In this document: positions 31,320 through 42,987 of the stretch, in pieces
Layout: each line of letters opens with the position of its first letter
How positions within the stretch are numbered: position 1 is the stretch's first letter
Assembly: GCA_011947345.1 (NCBI GenBank)
Contig: JAAVTG010000753.1
Span: forward strand, 1-64,000
Source of the DNA: Phytophthora quininea
Lineage: Eukaryota; Oomycota; Peronosporomycetes; Peronosporales; Peronosporaceae
Direction of reading: 5' to 3'
DNA: 64,000 nucleotides
The notes under the pieces: model-generated
What the model was told of the DNA's origin: nothing
Databases searched by the model: none
Seen by the model: the letters and a program-made list of their open reading frames with translations, nothing else
Made by a program: the position numbers and the translations under genes

Positions 31320-32963
31320 CTACGTCGCCGACGAGTTCGCAAACGCACTGCCGCACACGCTCAACATACTGTTCGAGAACGCATCCACACCCCGTTCCTG
31401 AAGCTCTTCCTCACCTTCCACCAAGATCATCGCCAGACCGTCGTCCAGGTGCCAATCGATGTGGCAGTGCATGATCCACACGCCCGGGTTGTCGGCTGTG
31501 AACCGAAGCACCACGTATCCAAATTCAACACACGCGCCGGTGGTATCCGTCGTGCACGAAGCAACCGTGTAGACGTCGCGCAGCATGGGTCCGTCGAGTT
31601 TCAACGCCGGTAGTGAGTTGCTTCGAATATCTTCGATCGAGGCCTTCCTGCTGCCGACGACCCACGGCGAGTGGGTGTGCAGGTGGAACGGGTGCTGTTC
31701 ATTCATGTCATTCACCAGCACCACTTCGATGTGCTTGCCGTACTCAATCTTCCGGGCGTTTGCGGTGATCGGCAGCTCCTCCGTCGTGGTGCCGTTGGCG
31801 ATTGTGAATAGTGGAGGTTCGTCTGGCACGACAAAGTTGCTGTAGTCGCTGCCGTCGATGGAGAAGAACCCCTTGCCGTATTGCAGGGTGAATTTAAGGA
31901 CGGCGCGGTCATCTGGCGTCGTGGGCAAAGCTGTCGACACCAGTGGCGTAAAGTCGAACTCACCGACGGTTGTCGTGTTTGTCGACCTCTCGGACGTTGG
32001 CTCGGTGTCGTTGTTGGCATCGTACGAAATAATCGCCAAGCCTTCGGCATTGCTAGTCTTGGCAGGAGTGCCTGCCGTCCATGGCAGGCCGTACAGACCG
32101 GTGGCTCGCATCCAAAACGAATCGTTTCCACTGGATCCACTTGCTTCGACCACAATATCATACCGTTGGCCAGCGTTGATCGTGAGCGAGTTGATGAGCT
32201 CCGACGGCTGCAGCGGATCACTGTCGGCTGCAACGACTTGGAAGTCGTGGCCGTCAATACTGAAGTCGATCGGAGCCAACGCCGCCATGTTGATCAGCCG
32301 CAGCAGGTACTTCTTGCCTGCTTCGAACTGGAACCGAGCCAGAGGTTGGTCCTCGGTGCAATCGGTGAAGCCGTAGGAAGCCGCAACCGTGCAGTCGTAG
32401 CGACCGCGGTTGTTGATGACCATGCTGTCCCACATCGGAGCCCCGACAGGACTGTCATGGTACAAGTCGGCGAGCTGAACGACGAACTCCTCAGCGATGT
32501 CTTGTTCCCATGGCTGACGGTCACTTTCATTAGAGTGGACGATCAACGGACCGCGAAGACCGAACGCGTACTGCGTGCCGTGGTGACTGTGCCACCAGAA
32601 CGTGCCAGCTTTATCCGGCGTAAAGCGATAGACGGCGGTGCCGTTGGGGTCGATGTGACACTGCGTGATGCCAGACGTTCCATCCATCTCTTGCGTGCCG
32701 AGTTGCTTGAGACCGTGCCAGTGAAGACACGTCGGGACGTCTAACTCGTTGGTGACGCGAACCTCCACGTCTTGGCCCAGCGTGACGTCGATGATCGCTT
32801 GGTCGGCGGGCTTGTCGTTGATCCCGTAAGTTGATAGCGAGATGCCGTCGAAAGCTGCGGAGATCGAAGTCACTCGCCAGTCGTAGGAAACGACGTCGGC
32901 AGAGCTCTGACCCGAGAAAACAGCGAGCAGCGAAGTTGCGACGGAGAAGCGGCTGAAGCGCAT
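31320..32963 (-). CDS. laccase-like multicopper oxidase 3
   Basis: Intact 547-residue duplicate of laccase 2 with all four copper motifs. Differences include Tyr for His in AASYGFTDC, RKASIED for GKASIED, and GEEELQ for GEDELQ. The latter two are shared with laccase 5, not laccase 2. The local codons for SIDGHDFQ differ by synonymous changes, so it is not a perfect copy. Confidence 0.93.
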   Translation of the reverse strand: MRFSRFSVATSLLAVFSGQSSADVVSYDWRVTSISAAFDGISLSTYGINDKPADQAIIDVTLGQDVEVRVTNELDVPTCLHWHGLKQLGTQEMDGTSGITQCHIDPNGTAVYRFTPDKAGTFWWHSHHGTQYAFGLRGPLIVHSNESDRQPWEQDIAEEFVVQLADLYHDSPVGAPMWDSMVINNRGRYDCTVAASYGFTDCTEDQPLARFQFEAGKKYLLRLINMAALAPIDFSIDGHDFQVVAADSDPLQPSELINSLTINAGQRYDIVVEASGSSGNDSFWMRATGLYGLPWTAGTPAKTSNAEGLAIISYDANNDTEPTSERSTNTTTVGEFDFTPLVSTALPTTPDDRAVLKFTLQYGKGFFSIDGSDYSNFVVPDEPPLFTIANGTTTEELPITANARKIEYGKHIEVVLVNDMNEQHPFHLHTHSPWVVGSRKASIEDIRSNSLPALKLDGPMLRDVYTVASCTTDTTGACVEFGYVVLRFTADNPGVWIMHCHIDWHLDDGLAMILVEGEEELQERGVDAFSNSMLSVCGSAFANSSAT

Positions 32964-33026
32964 GGATGCAGTGGCGTGTGGGATACCCTCTTGCAGGTGG
33001 TGTGGCCGACGTTGGCGTTGGAAAGC

Positions 33027-33041
33027 GGAATGCAAAATGAG
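33027..33041 (-). promoter_or_regulatory. initiator, laccase 3
   Basis: Identical to the laccase 2 initiator, at the same distance from ATG 32963. Confidence 0.6.
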
Positions 33042-33659
33042 AAGAAGGCAACCAGGATCGAGTTGTCATGAGCTCATGTGACGAACAGAGGCACTGGGCC
33101 ATCACGAGACGAGGATCTCAAATTACAAACAAGGTCAAGATTGTGGGGCATTATCGCAACGTTTGTAGCGTAGCAGATCGATAGCGAGGAACTTTGACTG
33201 CTTTCCAGTTACGTCACCGAAGATAAGAGGCATGTGTTTTCAAGTGCCCCCAAGATGTTTGCTTGGACAGCCACAAAACAGCTTGGGTGTAAGTTGTATT
33301 ATGTAGGAATTGCCAAGTTGGACAGTGTCCACTGCAACGTCACTCTCGTCTCTGTTGATTTGTCAAGCGGAGCAATGTTACGTTCGTAGGCATCGAAAGC
33401 CAATCTTCCCAACTACACTAATAGAGCTCATTGCACGGCAATTGCAGTGTGCAACGGATAGCTCAAGAAAGCACATCGTTGACGGCGAGTTAGTCTTTAT
33501 GGAGCATTCCCAATGCGATCCCACCACATGCTGAGGAACCAGCTTATACTCCCTTGATTCAGCGGAGACACAACAAGACAGACGACGTTGCGGTGAACAC
33601 CACGACCGTCGGAATTGCATCAACAAATGAAAGAGTCCCAACCTGAAGAAAATACAGCA
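33042..33659. other. laccase 5' flank and spacer, unit 2
   Basis: Same non-coding spacer as in unit 1; no gene supported. Confidence 0.35.
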
Positions 33660-34199
33660 AACACGTTGTAGCGTTCATAAACATATTGCCGCACACACCC
33701 AACATACTGTTCGAGAACGCATCAACACCTCTTTCCTGAAGCTCGTCTTCGCCCTCATCGCTAGACCGATGTCCGTGTGTCAGTCGATGTGGCAGTGCAT
33801 GATCCACACGCCCGCATTGTCAACCGTAAAACGAAGTACCAGGAACCCTGGCAAAAGTTCCTGTGGTGTCCGAAGCGCATGGCGGCACCGTAGACGTCCC
33901 GTACCATAGCCCCAATGAGTGTCAACACCGGCAGTGAGTTGCTTCGAATGTCTTCAATCGAGGCCTGACGACTGCCGGCGACCCACGGCGTGTGCGAGTG
34001 CGAGTGCAAGTGGAACGGGTGCTGTACGTGGACGTCATTTACCAGTACCACGATGTGCTTGCCGTACTCGATCTTCCGAGCGTTCGTGGAGACTGGTAGC
34101 TGCCACCATCTTTGTCCCACTAGTGACTGAAAAGCAGGGGCTCACCTGGAACGACGAAAGCGTTGAAGTCGCTGCCGTCGATGGAGAAGTGTCGGTGCT
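33660..34199 (-). pseudogene. laccase pseudogene B2, remnant after deletion
   Basis: Retains only the 3' third (HPFHLHSHSHTPW and the C-terminal DELQERGVDAFSNS). The 5' part was removed by the unit 2 deletion, which joins it to the metallopeptidase-like gene. Confidence 0.85.
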
Positions 34200-34610
34200 A
34201 AGATGCACGAACGCCTTGAAATGGCCAGACTCTCGGACTACCGGCCAGCAGACACTGCCCACCCACGAATTGTCCCAGTCGCTTGCAACTTCATGGGCTA
34301 CGGCTTGAACGTATAGTGCGTTGTCTGGTAGGTTTGCTGCTGCGATGTTGTCCACTACACCTTCGACCAACACCAGAGGATACGTAAGTAGTTCGCTGTC
34401 CTGAAGGTTCGTCACGTGGATGTTTAGCGACGGGAGCGGGTGGACGATGCTGCAGTCGTTGTTGGCGTCTCTAGGACGGACTGCAGCGCACCACTCGGTC
34501 GGTCGACAGGGAGCAGAGTGTCTTGTTTTGTGTCTCCAAAGAGACCGTCGGTGTCGGCCATCCGGAGCGCTACGTCGACTTGAGGCCTTGTTCCCCATCG
34601 ACCTTAACAT
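34200..34610 (-). pseudogene. metallopeptidase-family fragment 2, fused to laccase remnant
   Basis: Keeps the N-terminal part up to GHFKAFVHL, then runs in one frame (34035-34610, 191 codons) into the laccase pseudogene. The degenerate active-site region is absent. Confidence 0.7.
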
Positions 34611-35002
34611 AGCCGTGCGACGGTTGACTTAACGTCAAGTTTTGTGCAAAATATAAATTCCCGAAACTTCGCAAAGCTTACCGTCAGTGAAGAAATCCGG
34701 TTAAATACGAGTTTTGCGCCAAGTACGACGCACGCAAGCCTCTCATTTTGAAAGCCGCGCGCGTGGCGATGTTCGGGCGGCCCGAACGGCAGAAAACTCG
34801 CGCGACGGCGGCACGTGGAGACGCTGGTGAAGCAAGGAAGATGTCAGAGCTCGGTGGGACCGCAGCTACCGGTACGATGGCGGTGTATCATCTATAGGGA
34901 GGGACTCATACTAACATTAGCTTCTAAATGGAGCCAATGGTTTTATGCAGGACAACGCCGCAGGCGCCGGAGTTGTTCGGTTGTTGACTATCGTTCTGTA
35001 AT
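34611..35002. other. 5' flank of Mutator-like element 2
   Basis: Near-identical to 25832-26223, including the palindrome at 34771-34787. Confidence 0.4.
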
Positions 35003-38000
35003 ATGGGCATGGAGAAAGATAATGATAGCGACGACACCTACGAGCCTGACGAAGAAGGGGACGATTTTGATGAGGAGATGGACGGACTGTATAAAGAAGA
35101 ACAATTCAACGTTGGCGGTGGTGCAGACAGCATCGGTGCGGACGACGAGGAGGGTAGCATCAGCGCCAAAGAGGCCGCTGATAGTTCCGTCGAAGCTATT
35201 GAAGAGGCAAGAGTCGACGAGGTCGATGGGGGCGCGAGATTGGACGGAGTTCTCGCCGTGAACGTTGGTGGAGGCGTAGAGGAGAATGAAGACACTCAGC
35301 TACACAAGAAGCGGGGTTGTAAAGATGGGTTTATCGCTGATGGTGACAGCAACGATGTCTCGCACGCGCAATCGGCTTCAAATTTACTCGGGAAGAGGCA
35401 ACGACCCTCAAAAGATGTCGATTACCACCCCGGGATCGAAAGAGCAGCACCAAGGCCGCGAAGTTGTCGTTGGAGAAGGCACACATTTGGGTGAAGAATA
35501 CTGTTCCACCACTTTCGGTCCAGCAGTTCCGATCGTGGGACGAATTTAACAAAACTTTAAAGACATACAAGAAGAAAGATAATCTTCTATTTCGGGTTCG
35601 CAGCTCGGCATCTGTGGTAGCACACAATGCGTATGATCAAAACTACCAATGGAGCTGTTGTTTAACTGATGTACTTGCTGACAAATACTGTTGTGTTTAT
35701 TTCAGTGAGAATGGGCCGAAGAAAACCATGCCGAGCAAAACGTTTAAATGGAGTCAAAGGATACTTCGCTGTACGCACGGTGTCTATCAGAAGTCAAGGG
35801 CTACCGGAAATCGCAGTCGTGGTGTTCGATACACCGGGTGTAAGGCTCGATGAACTGCTACAGTGACGAGAATGGATGATGGTTCATTTAAAGTTGTTGT
35901 TCGAAATGAGGTACGACATTGCTGTTGCATTTTACTCGGGCGACGTTATCTAACGTATTGTTTTGTTCTATTGTAGTGCCGCACTCATAACCACCATACG
36001 ACCGAAAGTCTGTCAGCTTCCTACTTGACATCGAAATCTCTTCCTGTTGATGACAGAGACTGCGAAGATATAATGCTGCTTGCTGATGCGAAGGTATCTT
36101 CCACAGAGATAACCAGATGTTCGAGCAGTGGAGACAAACGCTCGCCATGGATTTCACTCACGGTACTAACAACTTAGGCTACCATCTTGGTAAGTGGGAA
36201 AGTTATAGCAACCATATTATTTTTGGCAACCTTAACACTAACAGATTCTTTATTTGTTTAGGGGCCCAGTTGTTACAACAGCAACTGGGAGAGGGTTTCA
36301 TGCTCTTGACTTCTTGTGCTTGAACGAGCAAGCGGCGACGATAGCACAAATTCTGAAGTTTTTTCAGGAGAAGGACCCGACGTCGTGTCGATCAGTGCGA
36401 TCTGTTGTCATAGACAAAGATTTCGTGGTCTGGCGTGAAGTGAAGTGAAGTGAAGTGAAGTGAAGAAAGCGCTTCCGGATGCAGAGGTTCTGCTCTGTCA
36501 ATTCCATACCATCAGTTACTGGAAAAAGTTGACATTGCGATCAACGTTTGGTCTGAAGTCTACTCGACGTGGACAGATTCTTATCCATTTCACAAATTTA
36601 ATGTACAGGTATGCTTCTATCATCAAAACGAAGCATTTCACCACTAACATTGTGTTGTACTTATTGCTATGTAGTACGTCCGAGGCTGGGTATGAGATAT
36701 ATCATTCAGCATGTAAGACGTATTGTCGATTGCAAGACAAGCTTGCCATCTTTGCGTACTACGGAAAAACTGGCACACATGTCGGCGGATGTGGGCAAAT
36801 TTTGCTCGAGGTGTATACTTCACTGCTGTCAATACCACGACCAACAGGGTGGAGTCCAACTGGAATCAAGTGAAGCTGTTGCTGGGACGAAAAACACGCA
36901 TTGATAAAACTACCGCTGGGCTTCTACAACACCAAGTTAGTGTGGCACAACAAATCCTGAGGGCCATTTCACGGGCAGTACCTAGTTCTAAGCCGAAATC
37001 GGAGCCATTTTTGGATTGTGTTGCTGTGCACTCGAGTGCGGATGTCTTCAAGAAGGTCAAGACGGAGTGGGAACAGTACGTGGTCCTTATAAACGACGCC
37101 ACATGCACTTGGAAGCGCAATACAACTTCAAAATGGGAGGTGCATTGCTCTTCTGGCACTTGTGAATGCCACGATTTGGATTGGACGTGCGCCTGTTTGT
37201 TCTACTCCACGAATCAATTGCCGTGTAGGCATTTAATGCACGTTGCGCAAAGAGGCCATGGATTTAAAGTTCTCCCGGCGCCAACGATCACTAAACGGTG
37301 GTGCATTCAACAAGCTCAGACGTCGGTGAAAGATATTGAGTCAGCTACCGACAAATTGGGGTCGTTTGTTCAAATGGTTAATTTAAGGTCGCCGAAAGCA
37401 AGGTTGCTGAATAGCGACCTTGCGGATTCGTCAGTGGAAGCTGTCGATACGGCGCAAACAAAGAAGAAGAAACAAGTTGTGTAAGTGCGTCTTCGCCGCA
37501 ACGAGCGGGCAAATCTTGTGGTGATGTCATCGGCCGAAAAGTATACCTACGCGACAGCTACGACGGAACCATTGCTGGAGCATTTGTCGCGTCTGTCAAG
37601 TGCAGAATGTTACAGTGAATTCAACGCATGGGAAGGCATTATTGAGTCGCGACTGCACGGCGAAAACATGGTAACTTCCGCTTGTGGTCAGGACGGTGTC
37701 AAATCAAGATTTGTGATAATGACAGTGATTCTACTGACGATGAAGACAACGATGAGGACGATCTTTTAGGTTTCCAAGACCCAGCTGATGAATTCGATAC
37801 ATTAAAATTGATGAAGGCCATGGAAGGACTTGAAGAGATGAATGCATCCCCGAACAAAGCTACAGTCCGTGCCAGTTTATCACGGACTTTACCCCAACCG
37901 GAAAACGACGCGCTATTCAATGGGTCGGGCGTGTCTGATGCGGAAAAATTGTCATTGACTATACCAGTGAGAGTAGCGACAGTCGTGGTGGTACTACAGC

Positions 38001-38121
38001 GATACATAATTTGGAAGTGCTCGCAAGCGCTGATGTGAAAGTTAAGGTTGAGAGTGACAGTTTTGCTGGTGAAGTTGAGCAAAAGCCCAGTCGCGGCAAG
38101 TTGATGTCATCAAATGCCTAA
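35003..38121 (+). pseudogene. Mutator-like element transposase 2
   Basis: Near-identical to transposase 1, with the same domain order, three introns and SWIM finger. Frames break at the same places as in copy 1, plus a local change near 36765 (ACGGAAAAAC). It starts MGMEKD instead of MSMEKD. A 6-copy GTGAA array sits at 36435-36464. Confidence 0.75.
36435..36464 (+). repeat. GTGAA microsatellite, 6 copies, transposase 2
   Basis: Same site and same length as in transposase 1. Confidence 0.8.
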
Positions 38122-38770
38122 GCCCCCACGCCGAACAAACTAACGGACGACATTCACGCAAAAAAAAATCCGTCTTACGTTCGCGACGCTACCGTCAAAT
38201 ATCCCAGCGACCTTATCGTCAGCGTTCACGAAGTCACTAAATGGGCGCGTCTAATGCATTGGAGATGCGACCGGAAAATGCTTCGTCTTGAGTTCTCTAG
38301 TGGTAGATGTTGGTTGGTCAGCAAATCCACCAGAACGATGCATTGACGAATTTGAATATGTTGTGCTTCCAGTAAACCTGAATCGTAACCACTGGGGAGT
38401 CATCATCGCCAGTTTCAAATACATGGAAGAATCTCATCTCTCTCGCATACATACCTATCTGTATGAACCGCTGATTAACGAAGACTATCATGACGAGATG
38501 GAGTCGGTTTGGGGAGGGTTTCTTGACTTTCTTACGAGCTGGCACAAGAAGTCCGCTCCTGCTCGTGATTTTCCGGCTGTGGATCCAATAGAATGGCTGC
38601 TAGAGCCTCAGCAGCCGGATTGGTCTAGTTGCGGCATTTTTGTCGTAGCACAGGTTTACAGCTGCGTAAACTCCATGGAATTCCACACGCATCCGGGACA
38701 TCGCCATCATGCGACTTCGGACGTTGTGGGTGCTGATAACGCAGTTATTGGATGTACCTGTGGATCGTAG
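38114..38770 (+). pseudogene. Ulp1-type protease carried by Mutator-like element 2
   Basis: Better preserved than copy 1 through the middle: 38288-38690 reads HWGVIIAS, DFLTSWHKKSAPARDFPAVD and DWSSCGIFVVAQ in one frame. A small deletion near 38690 (after FHTHPG) then shifts the C-terminus to a stop at 38768-38770. Confidence 0.7.
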
Positions 38771-38845
38771 CGACAATTCGCTAGCACGCGAGACGCATAA
38801 ATGCATTTGTGATAGCTTGGCAAATGGAAAGACATGCCTTGGTAG

Positions 38846-39124
38846 GCCTATTTCATTAGCATGGTAATCCAAGCCTCGAGCAGCACAGAAAACGATACTT
38901 CCTGCTGGTCGCCCGATTGGTGTTCGTGGCCATCGAGTTGTGTATTCAACGCTGCCGAGCTCGCGCCCAGGCTCTTCCTGCTCCTCGATAATTTCCCGCA
39001 GTTCAATCTGGACACGGACGATCTTTTCCAACGCTTCGCTAATTCCTTCAAGCTGGGATTTCATCAGCGCGAGCTCCTGGAGTCGAGAGCGAAGCAGAGC
39101 ATGGGCGAGAACTCTCTGGCCCAT
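38846..39124 (-). pseudogene. small coiled-coil protein, copy 2, frameshifted
   Basis: Same coiled-coil sequence as 30075-30353 with a 2-bp loss near 38958 (GAGCTC in place of GAGAGCTC), which changes the frame after the heptad region. Confidence 0.45.
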
Positions 39125-40090
39125 CGTTCGCGGGCTGTAGCAGTTGGTGAAACGTGTGGCCTCTCTTCGGATCGTCGTCCTTACGTGCGTCCCTCGATTG
39201 GAAGTTTGCTAACCTAACATTCTCAGAATCAAAGTAAGGTATTTGTGATTAGCGTCATAAAAAGTAAAATACTGTAACTGCTTCGGAACCGTATCTCTTT
39301 ATGGTCGCTATAGCGTCCTCTAAGGTCGCCGAGAGGGTTGCTGTAGCGATATGGTTGCTCTTTCGCTTGTCGTACGATCGTAATTAAGGTCGCTGTAACG
39401 CCATTCGTCAATGCCGACGGGACAGACCGCACCTTCAGAACACCGAGAGAGTCGGAGCCTCCAAAGCTCTCCAAGATTATCTCGCCGATTTGGAGCTTGC
39501 GATGTTGACGGCGAGTATGGAGCGTCAACTGTGCAGACACAACACGACGGGCAAATCCTGCCCAGGCTGTTTCGGAGAATGGAATTCTGAGTCTGTAGTT
39601 CATAGACCGCTACAATCTATCGCCCAGCCGAAATCCAAAACTTACGACCCCCTTAAAAGGGGCATCTCGCTTCGCTCGATCAGTAGCCAAGCTATAAGAC
39701 ATGCTTGGCCCGGGGTTTAATTCCGCGTGCTTCACACACGAGCCTCAAACAGCCGCCATCGATTTGGGCTTGGTGCTGTTTGCCATCAGTTTGGAGGATG
39801 TTCAGAATTCCATTTTTATGTTGCCTCGATCTCCGAGATCTCTGAAGTCGCTCCGTACAGCGTGAGGGCACATTGTTTTGTCCTCCATTACCGCCGGAAT
39901 GGCATCAACGCACGACCCCAAGAGAACCGGATCTGAATGAATACACGTGAAGTCAAAGTTCACGACGCTCTGCTATCAGTGTGAGGTGAAACGAACGATG
40001 CAATGAACACTTGGAGAGATTTTGTCCTTCTTCGAAAACAGACTCCACAAGCAGAGCAACAATCGTTTTCCTGTTCTGATCCAGAGCTAA
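39125..40090. other. junction of units 2 and 3
   Basis: Near-identical to 30354-31319: clustered short repeats, the TERVGASKALQDYL fragment from about 39407, and a hairpin. No new gene. Confidence 0.4.
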
Positions 40091-41734
40091 CTACGTCGCC
40101 GACGAGTTCGCAAACGCACTGCCGCACACGCTCAACATACTGTTCGAGAACGCAGCCACACCCCGTTCCTGAAGCTCGTCCTCACCTTCCACCAAGATCA
40201 TCGCCAGACCGTCGTCCAGGTGCCAATCGATGTGGCAGTGCATGATCCACACGCCCGGGTTGTCGGCTGTGAACCGAAGCACCACGTATCCAAATTCAAC
40301 ACACGCGCCGGTGGTATCCGTCGTGCACGAAGCAACCGTGTAGACGTCGCGCAGCATGGGTCCGTCGAGTTTCAACGCCGGTAGTGAGTTGCTTCGAATG
40401 TCTTCGATCGAGGCCTTCCCGCTGCCGACGACCCACGGCGAGTGGGTGTGCAGGTGGAACGGGTGCTGTTCATTCATGTCGTTCACCAGCACCACTTCGA
40501 TGTGCTTGCCGTACTCAATCTTCCGGGCGTTTGCGGTGATCGGCAGCTCCTCCGTCGTGGTGCCGTTGGCGATTGTGAATAGTGGAGGTTCGTCTGGCAC
40601 GACAAAGTTGCTGTAGTCGCTGCCGTCGATGGAGAAGAACCCCTTACCGTATTGTAGGGTGAATTTAAGGACGGCGCGGTCATCTGGCGTCGTGGGCAAA
40701 GCTGTCGACACCAGTGGCGTAAAGTCGAACTCACCGACGGTTGTCGTGTTTGTCGACCTCTCGGACGTTGGCTCGGTGTCGTTGTTGGCATCGTACGAAA
40801 TAATCGCCAAGCCTTCGGCATTGCTAGTCATGGCAGGAGTACCCGTCGTCCATGGCAGGCCGTACAGACCGGTGGCTCGCATCCAAAACGAATCGTTTCC
40901 ACTGGATCCACTTGCTTCGACCACAATATCATACCGTTGGCCAGCGTTGATCGTGAGCGAGTTGATGAGCTCCGACGGCTGCAGCGGATCACTGTCGGCT
41001 GCAACGACTTGGAAGTCGTGGCCGTCAATACTGAAGTCGATCGGAGCCAACGCGGCCATGTTGATCAGCCGCAGCAGGTACTTCTTGCCTGCTTCGAACT
41101 GGAACCGAGCCAGAGGTTGGTCCTCGGTGCAATCGGTGAAGCCGTAGGAAGCCGCAACCGTGCAGTCGTAGCGACCGCGGTTGTTGATGATCATGCTGTC
41201 CCACATCGGAGCCCCGACAGGACTGTCATGGTACAAGTCGGCGAGCTGAACGACGAACTCCTCAGCGATGTCTTGTTCCCATGGCTGACGGTCACTTTCA
41301 TTAGAGTGGACGATCAACGGACCGCGAAGACCGAACGCGTACTGCGTGCCGTGGTGACTGTGCCACCAGAACGTGCCAGCTTTATCCGGCGTAAAGCGAT
41401 AGACGGCGGTGCCGTTGGGGTCGATGTGGCACTGCGTGATGCCAGACGTTCCATCCATCTCTTGCGTGCCGAGTTGCTTGAGACCGTGCCAGTGAAGACA
41501 CGTCGGGACGTCTAACTCGTTGGTGACGCGAACCTCCACGTCTTGGCCCAGCGTGACGTCGATGATCGCTTGGTCGGCGGGCTTGTCGTTGATCCCGTAA
41601 GTTGATAGCGAGATGCCGTCGAAAGCTGCGGAGATCGAAGTCACTCGCCAGTCGTAGGAAACGACGTCGGCAGAGCTCTGACCCGAGAAAACAGCGAGCA
41701 GCGAAGTTGCGACGGAGAAGCGGTTGAAGTGCAT
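40091..41734 (-). CDS. laccase-like multicopper oxidase 4
   Basis: Intact 547-residue copy with all copper ligands. It starts MHFNRFSVATS. It shares AMTSNAEG with laccase 5 in the middle domain but GKASIED and GEDELQ with laccase 2 near the C-terminus; VAAFSNS is unique. The Ty3 element inserted about 260 bp upstream of its ATG. Confidence 0.93.
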   Translation of the reverse strand: MHFNRFSVATSLLAVFSGQSSADVVSYDWRVTSISAAFDGISLSTYGINDKPADQAIIDVTLGQDVEVRVTNELDVPTCLHWHGLKQLGTQEMDGTSGITQCHIDPNGTAVYRFTPDKAGTFWWHSHHGTQYAFGLRGPLIVHSNESDRQPWEQDIAEEFVVQLADLYHDSPVGAPMWDSMIINNRGRYDCTVAASYGFTDCTEDQPLARFQFEAGKKYLLRLINMAALAPIDFSIDGHDFQVVAADSDPLQPSELINSLTINAGQRYDIVVEASGSSGNDSFWMRATGLYGLPWTTGTPAMTSNAEGLAIISYDANNDTEPTSERSTNTTTVGEFDFTPLVSTALPTTPDDRAVLKFTLQYGKGFFSIDGSDYSNFVVPDEPPLFTIANGTTTEELPITANARKIEYGKHIEVVLVNDMNEQHPFHLHTHSPWVVGSGKASIEDIRSNSLPALKLDGPMLRDVYTVASCTTDTTGACVEFGYVVLRFTADNPGVWIMHCHIDWHLDDGLAMILVEGEDELQERGVAAFSNSMLSVCGSAFANSSAT

Positions 41735-41797
41735 GGATGCAGTGGCGTGTGGGATACCCTCTTGCAGGTGGTGTGGCCGACGTTGGCGTTGGAAAGC

Positions 41798-41812
41798 GGA
41801 ATGCAAAATGAG
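41798..41812 (-). promoter_or_regulatory. initiator, laccase 4
   Basis: Same initiator sequence and spacing as the other copies. It is retained between the gene and the retroelement, so only further upstream sequence was separated. Confidence 0.6.
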
Positions 41813-41992
41813 AAGAAGGCAACCAGGATCGAGTTGTCATGAGCTCATGTGACGAACAGAGGCACTGGGCCATCACGAGGATCTCAAATTACAAACAAGG
41901 TCAAGATTGTGGGGCATTATCGCAACGTTTGTAGCGTAGCAGATCGATAGCGAGGAACTTTGACTGCTTTCCAGTTACGTCACCAAAGATAA

Positions 41993-41996
41993 GAGG
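41993..41996. repeat. left target-site duplication, Ty3 element
   Basis: GAGG directly before TGTAAC; the same GAGG follows the right LTR at 51966-51969. The empty site is seen in the other units (AAGATAAGAGGCATGTG). Confidence 0.8.
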
Positions 41997-42987
41997 TGTA
42001 ACGTGCTCTGCTTCGTGCCCCACACGCTGGGCTTTAGTCGACCAGTGCTGATCGCGGATATTCCAGTAGTCCTTTTGGCCGACGAGGTCTAATGTCGATC
42101 CCTCGTGCCGATGTACGCCCGACTGGCAGTACACCAACTTTTTATTTACCCAGATTCAACCTGTTCCAACTGCGGCTGTCGAGTCTAACCTGTCGTGCCC
42201 TGCGCTTTGATAGACACTCCTGCTGTCCTCGCTCGAACTCCGTCCAGTACGCTCGACCTCCACCTGCAGTCCGTCCAGTAGTGACTCTCCGCGGTGCGTC
42301 CACGGCAGATCGCCACTCGTCCAGTGTCGTCCGTCAACCAGAAGTTTACCCAAGTGTGTCAACACTCCCTCCAGCCGATCGCTCAACCAGAAGTTTACCC
42401 AAGTGCTTCAACACTCCCTCCAGCCGCCGTCCAGTCCAGTTCCAGTGTCGTTCGTCCAACTAGAGGTTTGTCCAAGCGCGTCACCGCTCGCCTCCAGTCG
42501 TCCGTCCGTCCAGTCCAGTTGCTAGCCCACGACAAGTGGTGTCGTGCAGGCTGTCGTCGTGTCGGTCCTCCCCAGTTGCTGCTGCTGCGAACTCGAGACT
42601 GCTTGCGTCCCAGGTCGCCGATTCCGAACTGAGGGCTCCGTGCCAGCCGGCATTCGCCGCGGGGCCTCCTTGTCCAGCCACGATCTTGCTTACGCCGCCG
42701 GTTTCGCCGGCGCAATCGTCCGGAGCCGCCGCAACTTCGTATCCACAGTCAGTCTGTTGCCGCTGCACCTCAACGTCGGCAGCCACCACCGCACTGTTTT
42801 CCAGCCAAAGCACCCCGTTGTGTTCCTCACACGCATCTTTGGACGCCCCTCCACTCCTTGGTGGCTCGCTGTCGTGCTTGCCGCCGCATCCAACCAGCCA
42901 TTCGCCGACGGTTCCTCGCTCGAGCGCCATACCGTTACCAGGCCTGACAGCTGCGTGTCCGTTGGAGATCGTGCCAGCCTTGTTACA
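41997..42987 (-). repeat. 3' LTR (991 bp)
   Basis: Begins TGTAAC and ends GTTACA. It is rich in GTCCAGT-type short repeats (42240-42520). The integrase stop codon TAA is inside its TGTAAC terminus. The tract just before it on the element strand, TTGGGGAAGTCG, is the likely polypurine primer. Confidence 0.9.

Larger units (their letters stand above)
30636..39406. repeat. segmental duplication unit 2 (about 8.8 kb, internally deleted)
   Basis: Same order as unit 1 but lacking about 1.9 kb between the laccase pseudogene (breakpoint near 34197) and the metallopeptidase-like gene. Confidence 0.85.

Noticed and set aside
42240..42520. GTCCAGT-type repeated words, checked as a CRISPR-like array
   Set aside because: Spacing is irregular, repeats are short and imperfect, and they lie within a eukaryotic LTR present twice.
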